Shown piece by piece: positions 8,003 to 16,418 of a stretch of 27,466 nt of DNA. The translations under genes and the position numbers were made by a program. Numbering within the stretch: position 1 is the first letter of the stretch; every line of letters starts with the position of its first letter. The DNA comes from a virus, in the IMG/VR virus record IMGVR_UViG_3300005747_000146, positions 1-27,466 of that record; one strand, 5' to 3'. A model generated the notes under the pieces. The model did not search any database. It was not told the origin of the DNA and saw only the letters and a list, made by a program, of their open reading frames with translations.

Positions 8003-9580
8003 TTAGAACTTCACTACGATTTTAATATCTTCTATTTGATCGGCAGCACGTGATACTGGAACACGGTTTTCAATATATATATGATCTCCAGTATACGGTA
8101 CTAGGTTATCTGTTTGTGGTAAAGTAATTGTGTCCAACACAGCTGTGATATTGCTAGACAATCCCGTTAGAGTTTCTGTTAGAGTAAATGATCCATTTGA
8201 AGCACTGTCCGTGATTGTTAGTATACCAGCAGTATTTGATGTATTAGTGTTGGCAAAACTCACAATTTTACCAGCAGCACCAGATGTACCGCCACGCACA
8301 GTTTCATCAAGAGTATAAGCTCCAGTTCCAGAAACACTTGAGACTGTAAGTCTAGTTGTTTGATTGTAGCGAGGTCCAACTGCAACTGAGCCATTAGCAA
8401 CAAGAGGATCACGAATAAGACCAATCGTTCTATAGTCGTTAACAGTCGGGAAAGTGTTTGATTCACCGCCATCTAGTTGCACGTTTAAAATAACATTATG
8501 TGCAGCAAATTCTCCTACTGGATCTGATCCATGTCCGCCTGGAGGTGCAACAAATGCTGTGGCAGTTGCGCCGGACCCATGGCTAGTATTACCAGTAATT
8601 GTAACTGTCGCTTCAGAATAATTAGAACCAGTAGAAATCATATTTACATAATTAACTGAGTTCGATGTTGTAGTGTCAACGTTACAATATGCCAAAGCTC
8701 CTGTGCCATCACCAGAAATAGTGATCAAAGGACTTACTATGTAGGTAGAAGCTGTATTTGGTGTAATAGTAAAATTTGTTTTGAGTCGAGCAACCTTTGT
8801 TGTTCCAACATAATCAATAATTTCTCTGACCTGACCAGCTCCAAGACCAGAAGAAACATAAAGAGCTGAGCCATTGTAAATGTTGTCAGAAGTATTTGCG
8901 CTTGTTGCAAGCGTAACTGTATTGGCTGCAGCTGCAGCCAAAGTTCCTGAATCATTCATATAAGAATTGCCACTCACAGTGACATCAATAACATCAATTG
9001 AGCCATTAGCAGTCGTTGCCTGAACATCAAATTGCGCTGATCCGTCATCAGCGGTAAGAGTTTTGATTGGAATAAAGTCTTCGGTCAAAAACTTCAAAGA
9101 AGCAGCAGCATCAATTGTGTACATAAATTTCCACTGATAACCATCAGCTGTTGCGAGCGTAGCTGTCGAAGTTCCTGTTGGCTCTACGGTAGAAGATACA
9201 CCTTTATTATTGAACAAACACTTATATACATTATACTGGTTGTTTACAACATAAAATGTATTTGAGCTTGCAGGATCATCCCAAAGAGTTGTCGAAGTTG
9301 TGTTGTATTCTCTATAAACTGTATTGTTTACCCAATTATAACGAGGAACTGCGAATGTGACATCAGAACCCTGTAGCTTTTTTGCAGCAAGCATTTTTTT
9401 CCAACTGTCATATTCAGTTTGTTGCACTGAATCTGATGGTGTTGGTGGGCTGTTGTCGTCATCCCATGGTGAAACACGAGCAATGTATAGATACATGCTC
9501 GTGCCTGAGCTTTCACTGAACGCTTCGTGAAATTGTTCGGCGTTATGAACACGAAAACGTCTTGTTACAATTCCTGGCAT
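8003..9580 (-). CDS. gp8: Baseplate wedge protein gp8
   Basis: This is a T4 gp8 homologue, the wedge subunit that binds gp7 and gp10 in the baseplate. The N-terminal region keeps the gp8 pattern: YLYIARVSPWDDDNSPPTPS followed by SDVTFAVPRYNWVNNTVY and the DGYQWKFMYTI motif near residue 150. The last 30 residues (HIYIENRVPVSRAADQIEDI...) line up with the gp8 C-terminus (MENRPPI...DQTEEI). It is 525 aa, whereas T4 gp8 is 334. The extra length lies between about residues 190 and 480 and is made of repetitive beta material (YSEATVTITGNTSHGSGATA, VRGGTSGAAGKIV). The gene has its own TATAAATA late promoter in the 40-bp gap behind gp7 and lies 12 bp before the 2034-aa gene. The identification rests on motifs recalled from T4. 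Confidence 0.85.
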   Translation of the reverse strand: MPGIVTRRFRVHNAEQFHEAFSESSGTSMYLYIARVSPWDDDNSPPTPSDSVQQTEYDSWKKMLAAKKLQGSDVTFAVPRYNWVNNTVYREYNTTSTTLWDDPASSNTFYVVNNQYNVYKCLFNNKGVSSTVEPTGTSTATLATADGYQWKFMYTIDAAASLKFLTEDFIPIKTLTADDGSAQFDVQATTANGSIDVIDVTVSGNSYMNDSGTLAAAAANTVTLATSANTSDNIYNGSALYVSSGLGAGQVREIIDYVGTTKVARLKTNFTITPNTASTYIVSPLITISGDGTGALAYCNVDTTTSNSVNYVNMISTGSNYSEATVTITGNTSHGSGATATAFVAPPGGHGSDPVGEFAAHNVILNVQLDGGESNTFPTVNDYRTIGLIRDPLVANGSVAVGPRYNQTTRLTVSSVSGTGAYTLDETVRGGTSGAAGKIVSFANTNTSNTAGILTITDSASNGSFTLTETLTGLSSNITAVLDTITLPQTDNLVPYTGDHIYIENRVPVSRAADQIEDIKIVVKF

Positions 9581-9608
9581 TTACAAATTCCTATGGGCGT
9601 ATTTCTTT

Positions 9609-9616
9609 TATTTATA
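9609..9616 (-). promoter_or_regulatory. Late promoter (TATAAATA) upstream of gp8
   Basis: An exact T4-type late promoter octamer on the minus strand lies in the intergenic gap between gp7 and gp8, ending 29 bp before the gp8 ATG. The expected start site about 6 bp downstream leaves a leader of about 20 nt. Confidence 0.65.
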
Positions 9617-9620
9617 ATGG

Positions 9621-11477
9621 TTATGCGCTCGTATTGGACACATAATAGTAATCAGCAGCAGCATTAGTCTGCCCTTCATATCCAACATTCGCACTTGTGC
9701 CATGAATAGTCATAGCTGTATTGGTTGAGATTGTATTCACAAAATACATACCATTCGCTGATGTACCAACCGTCAGGATTTGTGAGTTGGCTTCTAGCTC
9801 TGATTCGAATAGTGTTGAAGTACCAGTAACATTGAAAGAACTGTTTGTAAGACCAAGTGTTCCAGTACCCTTTGTATAGATTCTAACCTTTGACTCAACG
9901 ACTGTATTGCTTTGAACAGCATTTGCAAAGAGACGTACTCTACCAAATATTTTGGTTCCTGCTGGGTGGAGAATACTGTTGACCAAATCACGATACGTTT
10001 CGTTGAACTGATTGCTCTTGATTTCGTATGAGAATTCTTGATAGTAGAAGTTATCTTGTAGTTTGTTGTTCCAAGATAACCAACCCTTCGTATCAATATA
10101 GCGTCCAGGATAATTAATAACACCTGTTACGTTTGGCGCACCAGTCGCATTTTCTGTTCCGCCTCTGCTTATGTTTGTAATTGTAACTGTGTCAAAACGA
10201 TTATAGTTTTGTCCTGGGAAGATAACACGGACGGCATCAATAGCACCAGCAACATGCTCTGAAAATACTGCAGAATTTCTACCTTTGAACCCTCCATCTG
10301 GATCGGGAATATCCATAACAGAAATATTTGTTTGAACAACATTCGCTGAAGGTAAAGTTGGGCTGTAACCAGAGCCAGAAGCTGTTGTTGTTAATGTCGC
10401 AATACTACCAGTAATTGTATTTTGATAATTTAACCCAGAAATTAATGTCGATGACACGTTTGCGCTAGCAAGATTAGCAGAAACAGAAGCTGAGTTGGCG
10501 CCCAATGAAACAAATGTTGGACCTGTATTTAAAACAACAGAAGCCATAGGACCGATTATATCTTGGCCCACTAAGATAGTTTCTGTGTTTGCGATACTAC
10601 CTACAACGAAATTGGTTCCTGTACCAGAACCTTGATCATAAATATTTATGGTTGCGCCTGTTGTGTAGCCAGACCCACCTCTTTCCACAAGCCATCGAAC
10701 AGCACTATCACCAGAAGTTTGTGTAACAACGCCATTAGCGCCTGATCCGGATGTACTCGTAAAGGTTACAGAATCGCCTTCTTGGTGAAACGCACCCGCC
10801 GTTTGAATGTTAACACTCCGAAGAGCGCCTGAGGTCGCAAAGATAGTTGCGAATATTGTTCGGTCATCAAATAATGCAACGACTTCATTGTCTTGGAAAT
10901 TGCCATCGATATCAATTAAAAACAATTCGTCAACAAGTGTACCACTACTAATACCCTCTGAAATTCGAGTTACACGAGCAGTTGCTCCACTTGTTAAACC
11001 GATTATTCTTTCATTCAAAAAGGCAGAAACAACATATGTAGAGGCTCTTGGTGGACCAAGGCGAATAGCATTTTCGATTACCCAGCGACCATCCGAGGCT
11101 CTGAGCATATCTTCGCCTGGATAATAAAATTCAATTTCTTCATTATACAATACACGAAAAAGCAAACGATATGAGAGTTCAGAACCTCTGCCTCTGTGTA
11201 GATCTTTTACATGCTTTGCAAGTTTTTTGCGATCTGCGAGTGTGCTCCGAGGAATCGTCCCCATAATTTCACGATGAAAATACTCAAGATATTTGTCATA
11301 CGTGTCGTCAATGTCTTGATAATTGAGTAGGTTTTGTGAAACCTCAATCGCATTGTTAGCTTGTTCCATCCACTCATAATATGCTTTGACAAAAGCAATA
11401 AGGTTCGGACCATCGTCACGAACGAAGAATGGAAACTGTTGATCAACTAACGTCGATATTTTTTTGTCAGTAGACAT
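9621..11477 (-). CDS. gp7: Baseplate wedge protein, gp7-like (short form)
   Basis: This 618-aa protein corresponds to the C-terminal portion of T4 gp7, the wedge initiator. Residues about 20-120 (LIAFVKAYYEWMEQANNAIE, then RDRKKLAKHV-type helices and YRLLFRVLYNEEIEFYYPG) match the recalled T4 gp7 stretch containing FLFKVLYNEEVEIE. Near residues 470-510, QDNFYYQEFSYEIKSNQ and SILHPAGTKIFGRV match the T4 segment with SYYVMKIKSN and HPVGF. In between is a beta-rich insert with 'GGSGYTTGATINIYDQGSGTG' type units. T4 gp7 has 1032 residues, so the large N-terminal region is absent here. It follows gp6 by 3 bp. Older annotations might call it simply a virion structural protein. Confidence 0.75.
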   Translation of the reverse strand: MSTDKKISTLVDQQFPFFVRDDGPNLIAFVKAYYEWMEQANNAIEVSQNLLNYQDIDDTYDKYLEYFHREIMGTIPRSTLADRKKLAKHVKDLHRGRGSELSYRLLFRVLYNEEIEFYYPGEDMLRASDGRWVIENAIRLGPPRASTYVVSAFLNERIIGLTSGATARVTRISEGISSGTLVDELFLIDIDGNFQDNEVVALFDDRTIFATIFATSGALRSVNIQTAGAFHQEGDSVTFTSTSGSGANGVVTQTSGDSAVRWLVERGGSGYTTGATINIYDQGSGTGTNFVVGSIANTETILVGQDIIGPMASVVLNTGPTFVSLGANSASVSANLASANVSSTLISGLNYQNTITGSIATLTTTASGSGYSPTLPSANVVQTNISVMDIPDPDGGFKGRNSAVFSEHVAGAIDAVRVIFPGQNYNRFDTVTITNISRGGTENATGAPNVTGVINYPGRYIDTKGWLSWNNKLQDNFYYQEFSYEIKSNQFNETYRDLVNSILHPAGTKIFGRVRLFANAVQSNTVVESKVRIYTKGTGTLGLTNSSFNVTGTSTLFESELEANSQILTVGTSANGMYFVNTISTNTAMTIHGTSANVGYEGQTNAAADYYYVSNTSA

Positions 11478-11480
11478 TGA

Positions 11481-13352
11481 TTAGTATACCACTGTGTTAA
11501 CACCAGAGTCTGGCGTGTTTACAGTAACACCCGACGTTGTTGCTGTAATTGTTGCTGCGACTAGTCTTGTTGTTGCATCATCGAACATAGTGATCTGAGC
11601 ATTTGCGATCAAAAGAATTTGATTTCGAATCGCATTTACATCATTTCTATTTGGTGTAGCATAGATACTGAGCGCAGAGCCAGTAAATGCTGACGGCTGG
11701 AAACTGTTAAGTGTAACCAAACCAGTAGCATAATCAACTGTACCAACGGTAGCAATGTAAACTACATTTGATCCACCAGAAAAATAATAAACTCTCATAT
11801 TACCTTCGCCATCATCATCTAAGAAACAATTACTGATTCCTCTATATGTAAATGCACTTGATGCTATAAAGTGAGAACCAGAGTGCGTGGTATGTCCCTC
11901 AGACACTGGCTTTTTAATTGGATTATTGAAAGCAATATTATATGTAGCAGAAAGAGAAGTATTTGGAACGAACCTTCTCTCCATTTTAAAATCAATCAAA
12001 CTACTTGTGATAGATGCATCTGCAAAATCTACTGCATTTACGAATCGTGAATAGCGAAACCTTCTGTTCGTAAATGTTCCGAGGTTTGTACTTTCGAATG
12101 AAGCAACTGCATTGGCAATTTTAGTTTGCACCTCTGCGGCTGATAAAGTAGTTCTCGTTGAGTCATAATATGAAGCAATTGATGGTACGATATAGAGATA
12201 GTTTGCGTCAACGAACTCAGGATCAATACTCATTACATTATATTTTTTGAGCTGAGATTTGATCGAATCTTTTCTATCAACAGAAATCAATGTTCCATTA
12301 TTTGGTTTTACGGAGATATATACCTTACCATAAATGGGAGGACTGTTTTCCTCTCCACCCCAAACAGAAACCGAATCAAAGTCTGAGTTGTCACGGAGAA
12401 TGATTCGCTTGTAATCGTCAGCAAGAACAGCTCTATTTTGCGTTTCAAAGTTCTTTGGCGCATTGAACTTAATTGAGTCGATGCTTTCGGGCGCTACCCC
12501 ACCAGATGTTGTTGAATTGACGGTGGCGGTGAACGTGCTATAACCAGCAACTGTTGATGGATCGGTAAAGGCTGAAATGGAATTACCATCTTCGCCATTA
12601 CAAACACGATACTGTGCAATTATAATATTACCATCATCAGGCTGCTTACCAATTACTCCATCGCCGAAATAAATCTCAAACTGCTGATCCTCTGTTTCTT
12701 GTAAAAAGAATACATTTGATGTAGCCGTGACTTCTGTAATATCATCGGCAATATTCCAACGAGCAGAGGTAGTATCCCCAGAACTGACTTGTACATCAAC
12801 AACGATCGAACGTGTGTCAATGTTTTCGTTTGGAAGAATATATTTTACAGGAGCATTTGTATCAACGGTAAATCGATGAGTGATAGGACGACCTTCAACA
12901 ATTTCTACATTTGCTGTAAATACGCCTGTCGTTGAATAAATTGTTGTTGCTTCAGGAGTAACAAATTTAAGAGTTCTTCCATCAACAGTAGCTGACCACT
13001 CTGTATTTTTAGCAATCGTTACTGATGTTGGATCATCGTCTGGAGTGATTCCAACATTCAAGTATGTGCTCGCACCACGTGCAGATGTTGGTGTGTAGTT
13101 AAGCATCTTTGCTCTTGAAACAACACTCTCACGTAGCTGAGCAGAGTCGAGGAACATTTCGTTACCGACCATACTTGTATAAAATGCATTTTGGTAGGTG
13201 TTGTATGCAAGAAGATCCAGCAACATAGAAATTGTGGAACCTTCAAAATTGTAATCAGTGAACTCTGGCTTTGCAGAAATATAGTTCTTCATCGACGTTT
13301 TGATGTCGTCGAAATCCAACTCTGTTACACTTATTGATGAGTTTGCAGCCAT
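11481..13352 (-). CDS. gp6: Baseplate wedge protein gp6
   Basis: This 623-aa protein is the size of T4 gp6 (660 aa), which forms the continuous inner ring of the baseplate as dimers. The N-terminus (SSISVTELDFDDIKTSMKNY followed by FTDYNFEGSTISMLLDLLAY) is the classic gp6/gpJ-type opening. A central block YFGDGVIGKQPDDGNIIIAQY is the conserved core of the baseplate J family, and a C-terminal helical and beta region follows. It is separated by one base from gp25, its direct structural partner in the wedge core, and is followed 3 bp later by gp7. The order gp25-gp6-gp7-gp8 is the T4 wedge order and supports all four assignments. It is transcribed from the late promoter upstream of gp25. Confidence 0.9.
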   Translation of the reverse strand: MAANSSISVTELDFDDIKTSMKNYISAKPEFTDYNFEGSTISMLLDLLAYNTYQNAFYTSMVGNEMFLDSAQLRESVVSRAKMLNYTPTSARGASTYLNVGITPDDDPTSVTIAKNTEWSATVDGRTLKFVTPEATTIYSTTGVFTANVEIVEGRPITHRFTVDTNAPVKYILPNENIDTRSIVVDVQVSSGDTTSARWNIADDITEVTATSNVFFLQETEDQQFEIYFGDGVIGKQPDDGNIIIAQYRVCNGEDGNSISAFTDPSTVAGYSTFTATVNSTTSGGVAPESIDSIKFNAPKNFETQNRAVLADDYKRIILRDNSDFDSVSVWGGEENSPPIYGKVYISVKPNNGTLISVDRKDSIKSQLKKYNVMSIDPEFVDANYLYIVPSIASYYDSTRTTLSAAEVQTKIANAVASFESTNLGTFTNRRFRYSRFVNAVDFADASITSSLIDFKMERRFVPNTSLSATYNIAFNNPIKKPVSEGHTTHSGSHFIASSAFTYRGISNCFLDDDGEGNMRVYYFSGGSNVVYIATVGTVDYATGLVTLNSFQPSAFTGSALSIYATPNRNDVNAIRNQILLIANAQITMFDDATTRLVAATITATTSGVTVNTPDSGVNTVVY

Positions 13353-13353
13353 A

Positions 13354-13749
13354 TTATCGGACTCTTTCTAGAAACACGTTTACCGAGACGGGATTAATAT
13401 CGTTTACTACTCTGAACGTAATCGTAACATTTAGAGCATTCAAATCATCTTGTGCGTCAACCTTTATTTCATCAACCTCTGCTCTTGGCTCAAAGTTGTC
13501 TAATGCCTCACGAATATTGTTTGAAATCTCATATTCCGTAATGGGGGAAAAGTTTTCAAACAACTGTGCTAATACATCACCTCCAAGAATAGGATTGTAT
13601 GGGCGTTCATAAAAGTTAGTCAGAACGATATTCTTTACGCTCTGTTTCACTGCTTCACGATTTGTCAATGCCTTTACATTACCAGTTACTGGATGGGCAT
13701 TAAAACTTAATGGTATATCCTTGAATACTGGTTCTTTCAGCTCTGGCAT
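13354..13749 (-). CDS. gp25: Baseplate wedge protein gp25
   Basis: This is a gp25-family sheath-initiator protein of 131 aa (T4: 132). The signature EPR motif is at residues 87-89 (NFEPRAEVDEIKV), after the typical NIVLTNFYERPYNPILGG segment (residues 40-57). gp25 sits in the wedge core next to gp6 and gp53 and provides the first strand onto which the contractile sheath polymerises. The same family includes type VI secretion TssE. The start is MPELKEPVFK, preceded by a purine-rich leader. A TATAAATA promoter lies 22 bp upstream, so this gene probably opens a late transcript covering gp25, gp6, gp7 and beyond. Confidence 0.95.
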   Translation of the reverse strand: MPELKEPVFKDIPLSFNAHPVTGNVKALTNREAVKQSVKNIVLTNFYERPYNPILGGDVLAQLFENFSPITEYEISNNIREALDNFEPRAEVDEIKVDAQDDLNALNVTITFRVVNDINPVSVNVFLERVR

Positions 13750-13770
13750 TTGACTTCTCTATTTTTCTTT

Positions 13771-13778
13771 TATTTATA
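13771..13778 (-). promoter_or_regulatory. Late promoter (TATAAATA) upstream of gp25
   Basis: An exact T4-type late promoter octamer on the minus strand sits in the 32-bp gap between the 379-aa gene and gp25. It ends 22 bp before the gp25 ATG, leaving a leader of about 15 nt. Confidence 0.65.
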
Positions 13779-13781
13779 AAG

Positions 13782-14921
13782 CTACTCTGCGAGTATACTG
13801 TTATTGGATCCCCATTCACCAGCTGGTTTTGGAACTGCGCTACGAGTTGCTTGTTCTATACTGACTGAGAACTTATTTCCTTCTTTCGTAAATGTCCCCT
13901 CTGGACCGGAAGCATTTGGTAGCCCATTTCTGACAAATTTGATACATGCGTCAGCAAGCTGCTGCCAATTATTTGCATTCCATTTTTCAGGATCTCTGGC
14001 TACTAAATTTTCCCTTACTGAATCACTTAGATCATTTATCGCTTTAATTCTTTGATACGCAAATGAGAATATACCAAACACCTTAAAAACAACATATTCC
14101 TCAAAGGCTAACTGAGTTGGGAACATCGCTGGTTTCCAATAATCATTCTTTTTTGTAAACACAACTGGTCTCGTTTCATAATCATCAACATTCATCTTAA
14201 CTTTTTGTTTCAGTTTGACGATATCTTTGAACAAATCTGGCCAATCTACAGTAGTAGTTGTGGGAGCTTCTGCTTTTGGTTTTTGAGCAGGTTTTTCTGT
14301 CGCAGCTACATTTGGAGGAAGCAGTTTTTTATCCTCAGGCGTAATATTAGCAGGAACCGTCTCATCTTTCACTGGCTTAACTTCCTCTTCTTTTTTTGAA
14401 GGAGGAGGTGTTGGTATTTTTTTAGCATCAGTAACTGGAACCTTTGGTTTCTCGCCTTTTTTGATAGGATTGTATGCAATAATTTTACCAGTATCATCTC
14501 GTTGCGGTTCAACATCGAAGTTCGGAACCTCCTTGCAAGGATCGAATCCAAGAGGATTAGACTTCAAATTATTAACAAGATCATCAATATTAACATCTGG
14601 AATATCACCAAATTTTTCTTTTATTGAATCCAGTTGATTTAAAAAGCTGATAGGATTGGTCAACTGCCCAAGAAGTTTATTGATCTCAACCTGTAAATTC
14701 GGTAGCTCTGCTTTTATTTCAGGAATCAATCCTTCCATTTTACCTTGCATTGCGGAAAGCTGATTTTGTAGATCTCCTTGGATACTACTTAAACTACCAG
14801 CAATACCCTTTCCCTGAGATGTCAATTCTCCTAGTTTCTTTTCGACATCAAGCATTGCATTGTCAATACCTTGAATCTTAAGATCAACTCCACAGAGATC
14901 TAATTTAACTGGTATAGCCAT
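13782..14921 (-). CDS. Unidentified hub-region structural protein (379 aa)
   Basis: I do not recognise a named T4 homologue. Residues 1-20 (MAIPVKLDLCGVDLKIQGID) look like a small beta-domain. Residues about 25-125 are helical and coiled-coil-like (MLDVEKKLGELTSQGKG, SIQGDLQNQLSAMQGKMEGL, EINKLLGQL). Residues about 145-225 form a Lys/Pro/Glu-rich disordered linker (KKIPTPPPSKKEEEVKPVKD). Residues about 230-379 make up a folded C-terminal domain (DWPDLFKDIVKLKQKVKMNV, EEYVVFKVFGIFSFAYQRIK, ADACIKFVRNGL). It starts 9 bp after gp5 and ends before the gp25 promoter. Similar proteins of unknown role sit at this place in marine T4-like phages. A baseplate hub accessory or internal tail protein is plausible, but this is inferred from position only. 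Confidence 0.6.
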   Translation of the reverse strand: MAIPVKLDLCGVDLKIQGIDNAMLDVEKKLGELTSQGKGIAGSLSSIQGDLQNQLSAMQGKMEGLIPEIKAELPNLQVEINKLLGQLTNPISFLNQLDSIKEKFGDIPDVNIDDLVNNLKSNPLGFDPCKEVPNFDVEPQRDDTGKIIAYNPIKKGEKPKVPVTDAKKIPTPPPSKKEEEVKPVKDETVPANITPEDKKLLPPNVAATEKPAQKPKAEAPTTTTVDWPDLFKDIVKLKQKVKMNVDDYETRPVVFTKKNDYWKPAMFPTQLAFEEYVVFKVFGIFSFAYQRIKAINDLSDSVRENLVARDPEKWNANNWQQLADACIKFVRNGLPNASGPEGTFTKEGNKFSVSIEQATRSAVPKPAGEWGSNNSILAE

Positions 14922-14930
14922 CTATTTCTC

Positions 14931-16418
14931 CTATGGCGCCGTTGGTGTTTCGGGTGTGGAGCAATCATTATCGCTTGTACGAGCTGGGTCGGTTGAGCAT
15001 GAATAGTTAGTACCAGCATCGTGCCTTGCATATGTGTCTGCCTTGATGTAGATTTTTCTATCACCAACATGAGTGAATGAGTTGACACCGCCATACTGTG
15101 TATAGTGAGTTGAGCCAAACGTAAAGTGAGAAGCACCAGTGACTTGTTCTTTTAATGTGCTATCAAAGTCCATTGTCGCAGCTCCTCCGGCTTTTAGATC
15201 ATATGTACTACCAGAAGCAATACCCATTTTTTGCCCAGAACCCATATTTAAATTTTTGATTGTAACAATATCTGTATTTGAAAGTACGGTTGTTTTGCTA
15301 TTGACGAATACAGTTTTGACTTCGTTCTTTTTGATTTGGATCTTATTATCTTTACCGATCGTTTCAGTATAAGAACCATCAACGATTGTCTTTCTATCGC
15401 CAGACACACGCATAGTTTTGTTACCATTGATCTGCGTGAACTCGTCGGTCATCACCTCTTTCTTATCATTGCCTTGAATCTTTGTCACTCGGTCGCCACG
15501 AACCGTAACGTATTGATTGCCATCAACTTCAGTGTAATGATCGCCTTGTACATATAGCTTACAATCACCAACGATCGTAACGGTTTGATTGCCCTGAATA
15601 TAAACCTTTTCGTCGCTGACTGTGACACGATAATCCTTACCAACTACCTTTGTCACACGAGTACCATCAGGCTGAATCTCTTCAAATGTTCCTGTTCTAT
15701 GATATTGATGGATTCTTTCAACGCCAGCAGTGTCATCTATTTCAAATACATGACCAGATTCTGACTTGTGAACGTGGTTATATGGATACGATGAGCTAGT
15801 TGTGATGTTATCTGGATATTCATTTACCGTTTCACCGCCATATCTGGGATTCGGTTCTTCCCAGGTTGGTCTTGTGTCTTCTACATCATTTTCATCCAGA
15901 GCATAATCTGCAGTGTATCGTTCACCAAGCGAATCAGTATCGGGTGCGGTTGCTGTTGGAACCTTACCAAGACTCGATTTGGCTGCTCTTTTATTTACAA
16001 GCGTGTTGTCTTCTTCTGCATCATCCCGAGCAAGTAATGGTGTATCAGGCGCATTAAAAACTTTTGGATAAACAGCTGCTGGATCAAAAAATCCCTTTGG
16101 AGTGTCTGTCCCCTCAGTTGGAATGCCAGCCAATGTGCCCATGATCACTGGTCTTTGTGCTTCTGCACCATCAGCAAAAAAACCGATTACCCAAGTACCT
16201 TCTAAAATGCCTGTTGCGCTTTTACCTATACCTCCAAGAGCAGCAGAGGTAACATCTTGAATCGGCTGCGCCCATGGAAGAGAACTGGTCGGTATCTCAT
16301 CTAGGTTGTCAGTATGCCAGCCATAACAACGCACACGTACCCGACCGAGCTCGAGTGGATCAGCTCTATCTTCAACGACACCATACCACCAAATAAACTG
16401 TTCGCCAAGATTTTTCAT
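14931..16418 (-). CDS. gp5: Baseplate central spike gp5, lacking the lysozyme domain
   Basis: This is a T4 gp5 homologue. Residues 1-100 are the OB-fold (QFIWWYGVVEDRADPLELGR, SLPWAQPIQDVTSAALGGIG, ILEGTWVIGFF). Residues 110-210 form a linker. The conserved segment GHVFEIDDTAGVERIHQYHR with TGTFEEIQPDGTR follows at about 222-254. Residues 265-390 carry VXGXX octad repeats (VYIQGNQTVTIVGDCKLYVQ, MRVSGDRKTIVDG), the triple beta-helix needle shared with VgrG. T4 gp5 has 575 aa with a T4-lysozyme domain between the OB-fold and helix. Here only about 120 linker residues lie there, with no lysozyme motif, so this spike appears purely mechanical. The C-terminal tail has two Cys (C473, C486). The start overlaps the gp27-like stop by 1 nt. 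Confidence 0.9.
   Translation of the reverse strand: MKNLGEQFIWWYGVVEDRADPLELGRVRVRCYGWHTDNLDEIPTSSLPWAQPIQDVTSAALGGIGKSATGILEGTWVIGFFADGAEAQRPVIMGTLAGIPTEGTDTPKGFFDPAAVYPKVFNAPDTPLLARDDAEEDNTLVNKRAAKSSLGKVPTATAPDTDSLGERYTADYALDENDVEDTRPTWEEPNPRYGGETVNEYPDNITTSSSYPYNHVHKSESGHVFEIDDTAGVERIHQYHRTGTFEEIQPDGTRVTKVVGKDYRVTVSDEKVYIQGNQTVTIVGDCKLYVQGDHYTEVDGNQYVTVRGDRVTKIQGNDKKEVMTDEFTQINGNKTMRVSGDRKTIVDGSYTETIGKDNKIQIKKNEVKTVFVNSKTTVLSNTDIVTIKNLNMGSGQKMGIASGSTYDLKAGGAATMDFDSTLKEQVTGASHFTFGSTHYTQYGGVNSFTHVGDRKIYIKADTYARHDAGTNYSCSTDPARTSDNDCSTPETPTAP

Noticed and set aside
10807-11124. 105-aa plus-strand open frame inside gp7
   Set aside because: Antisense to the beta-rich part of gp7, low complexity, and no SD.
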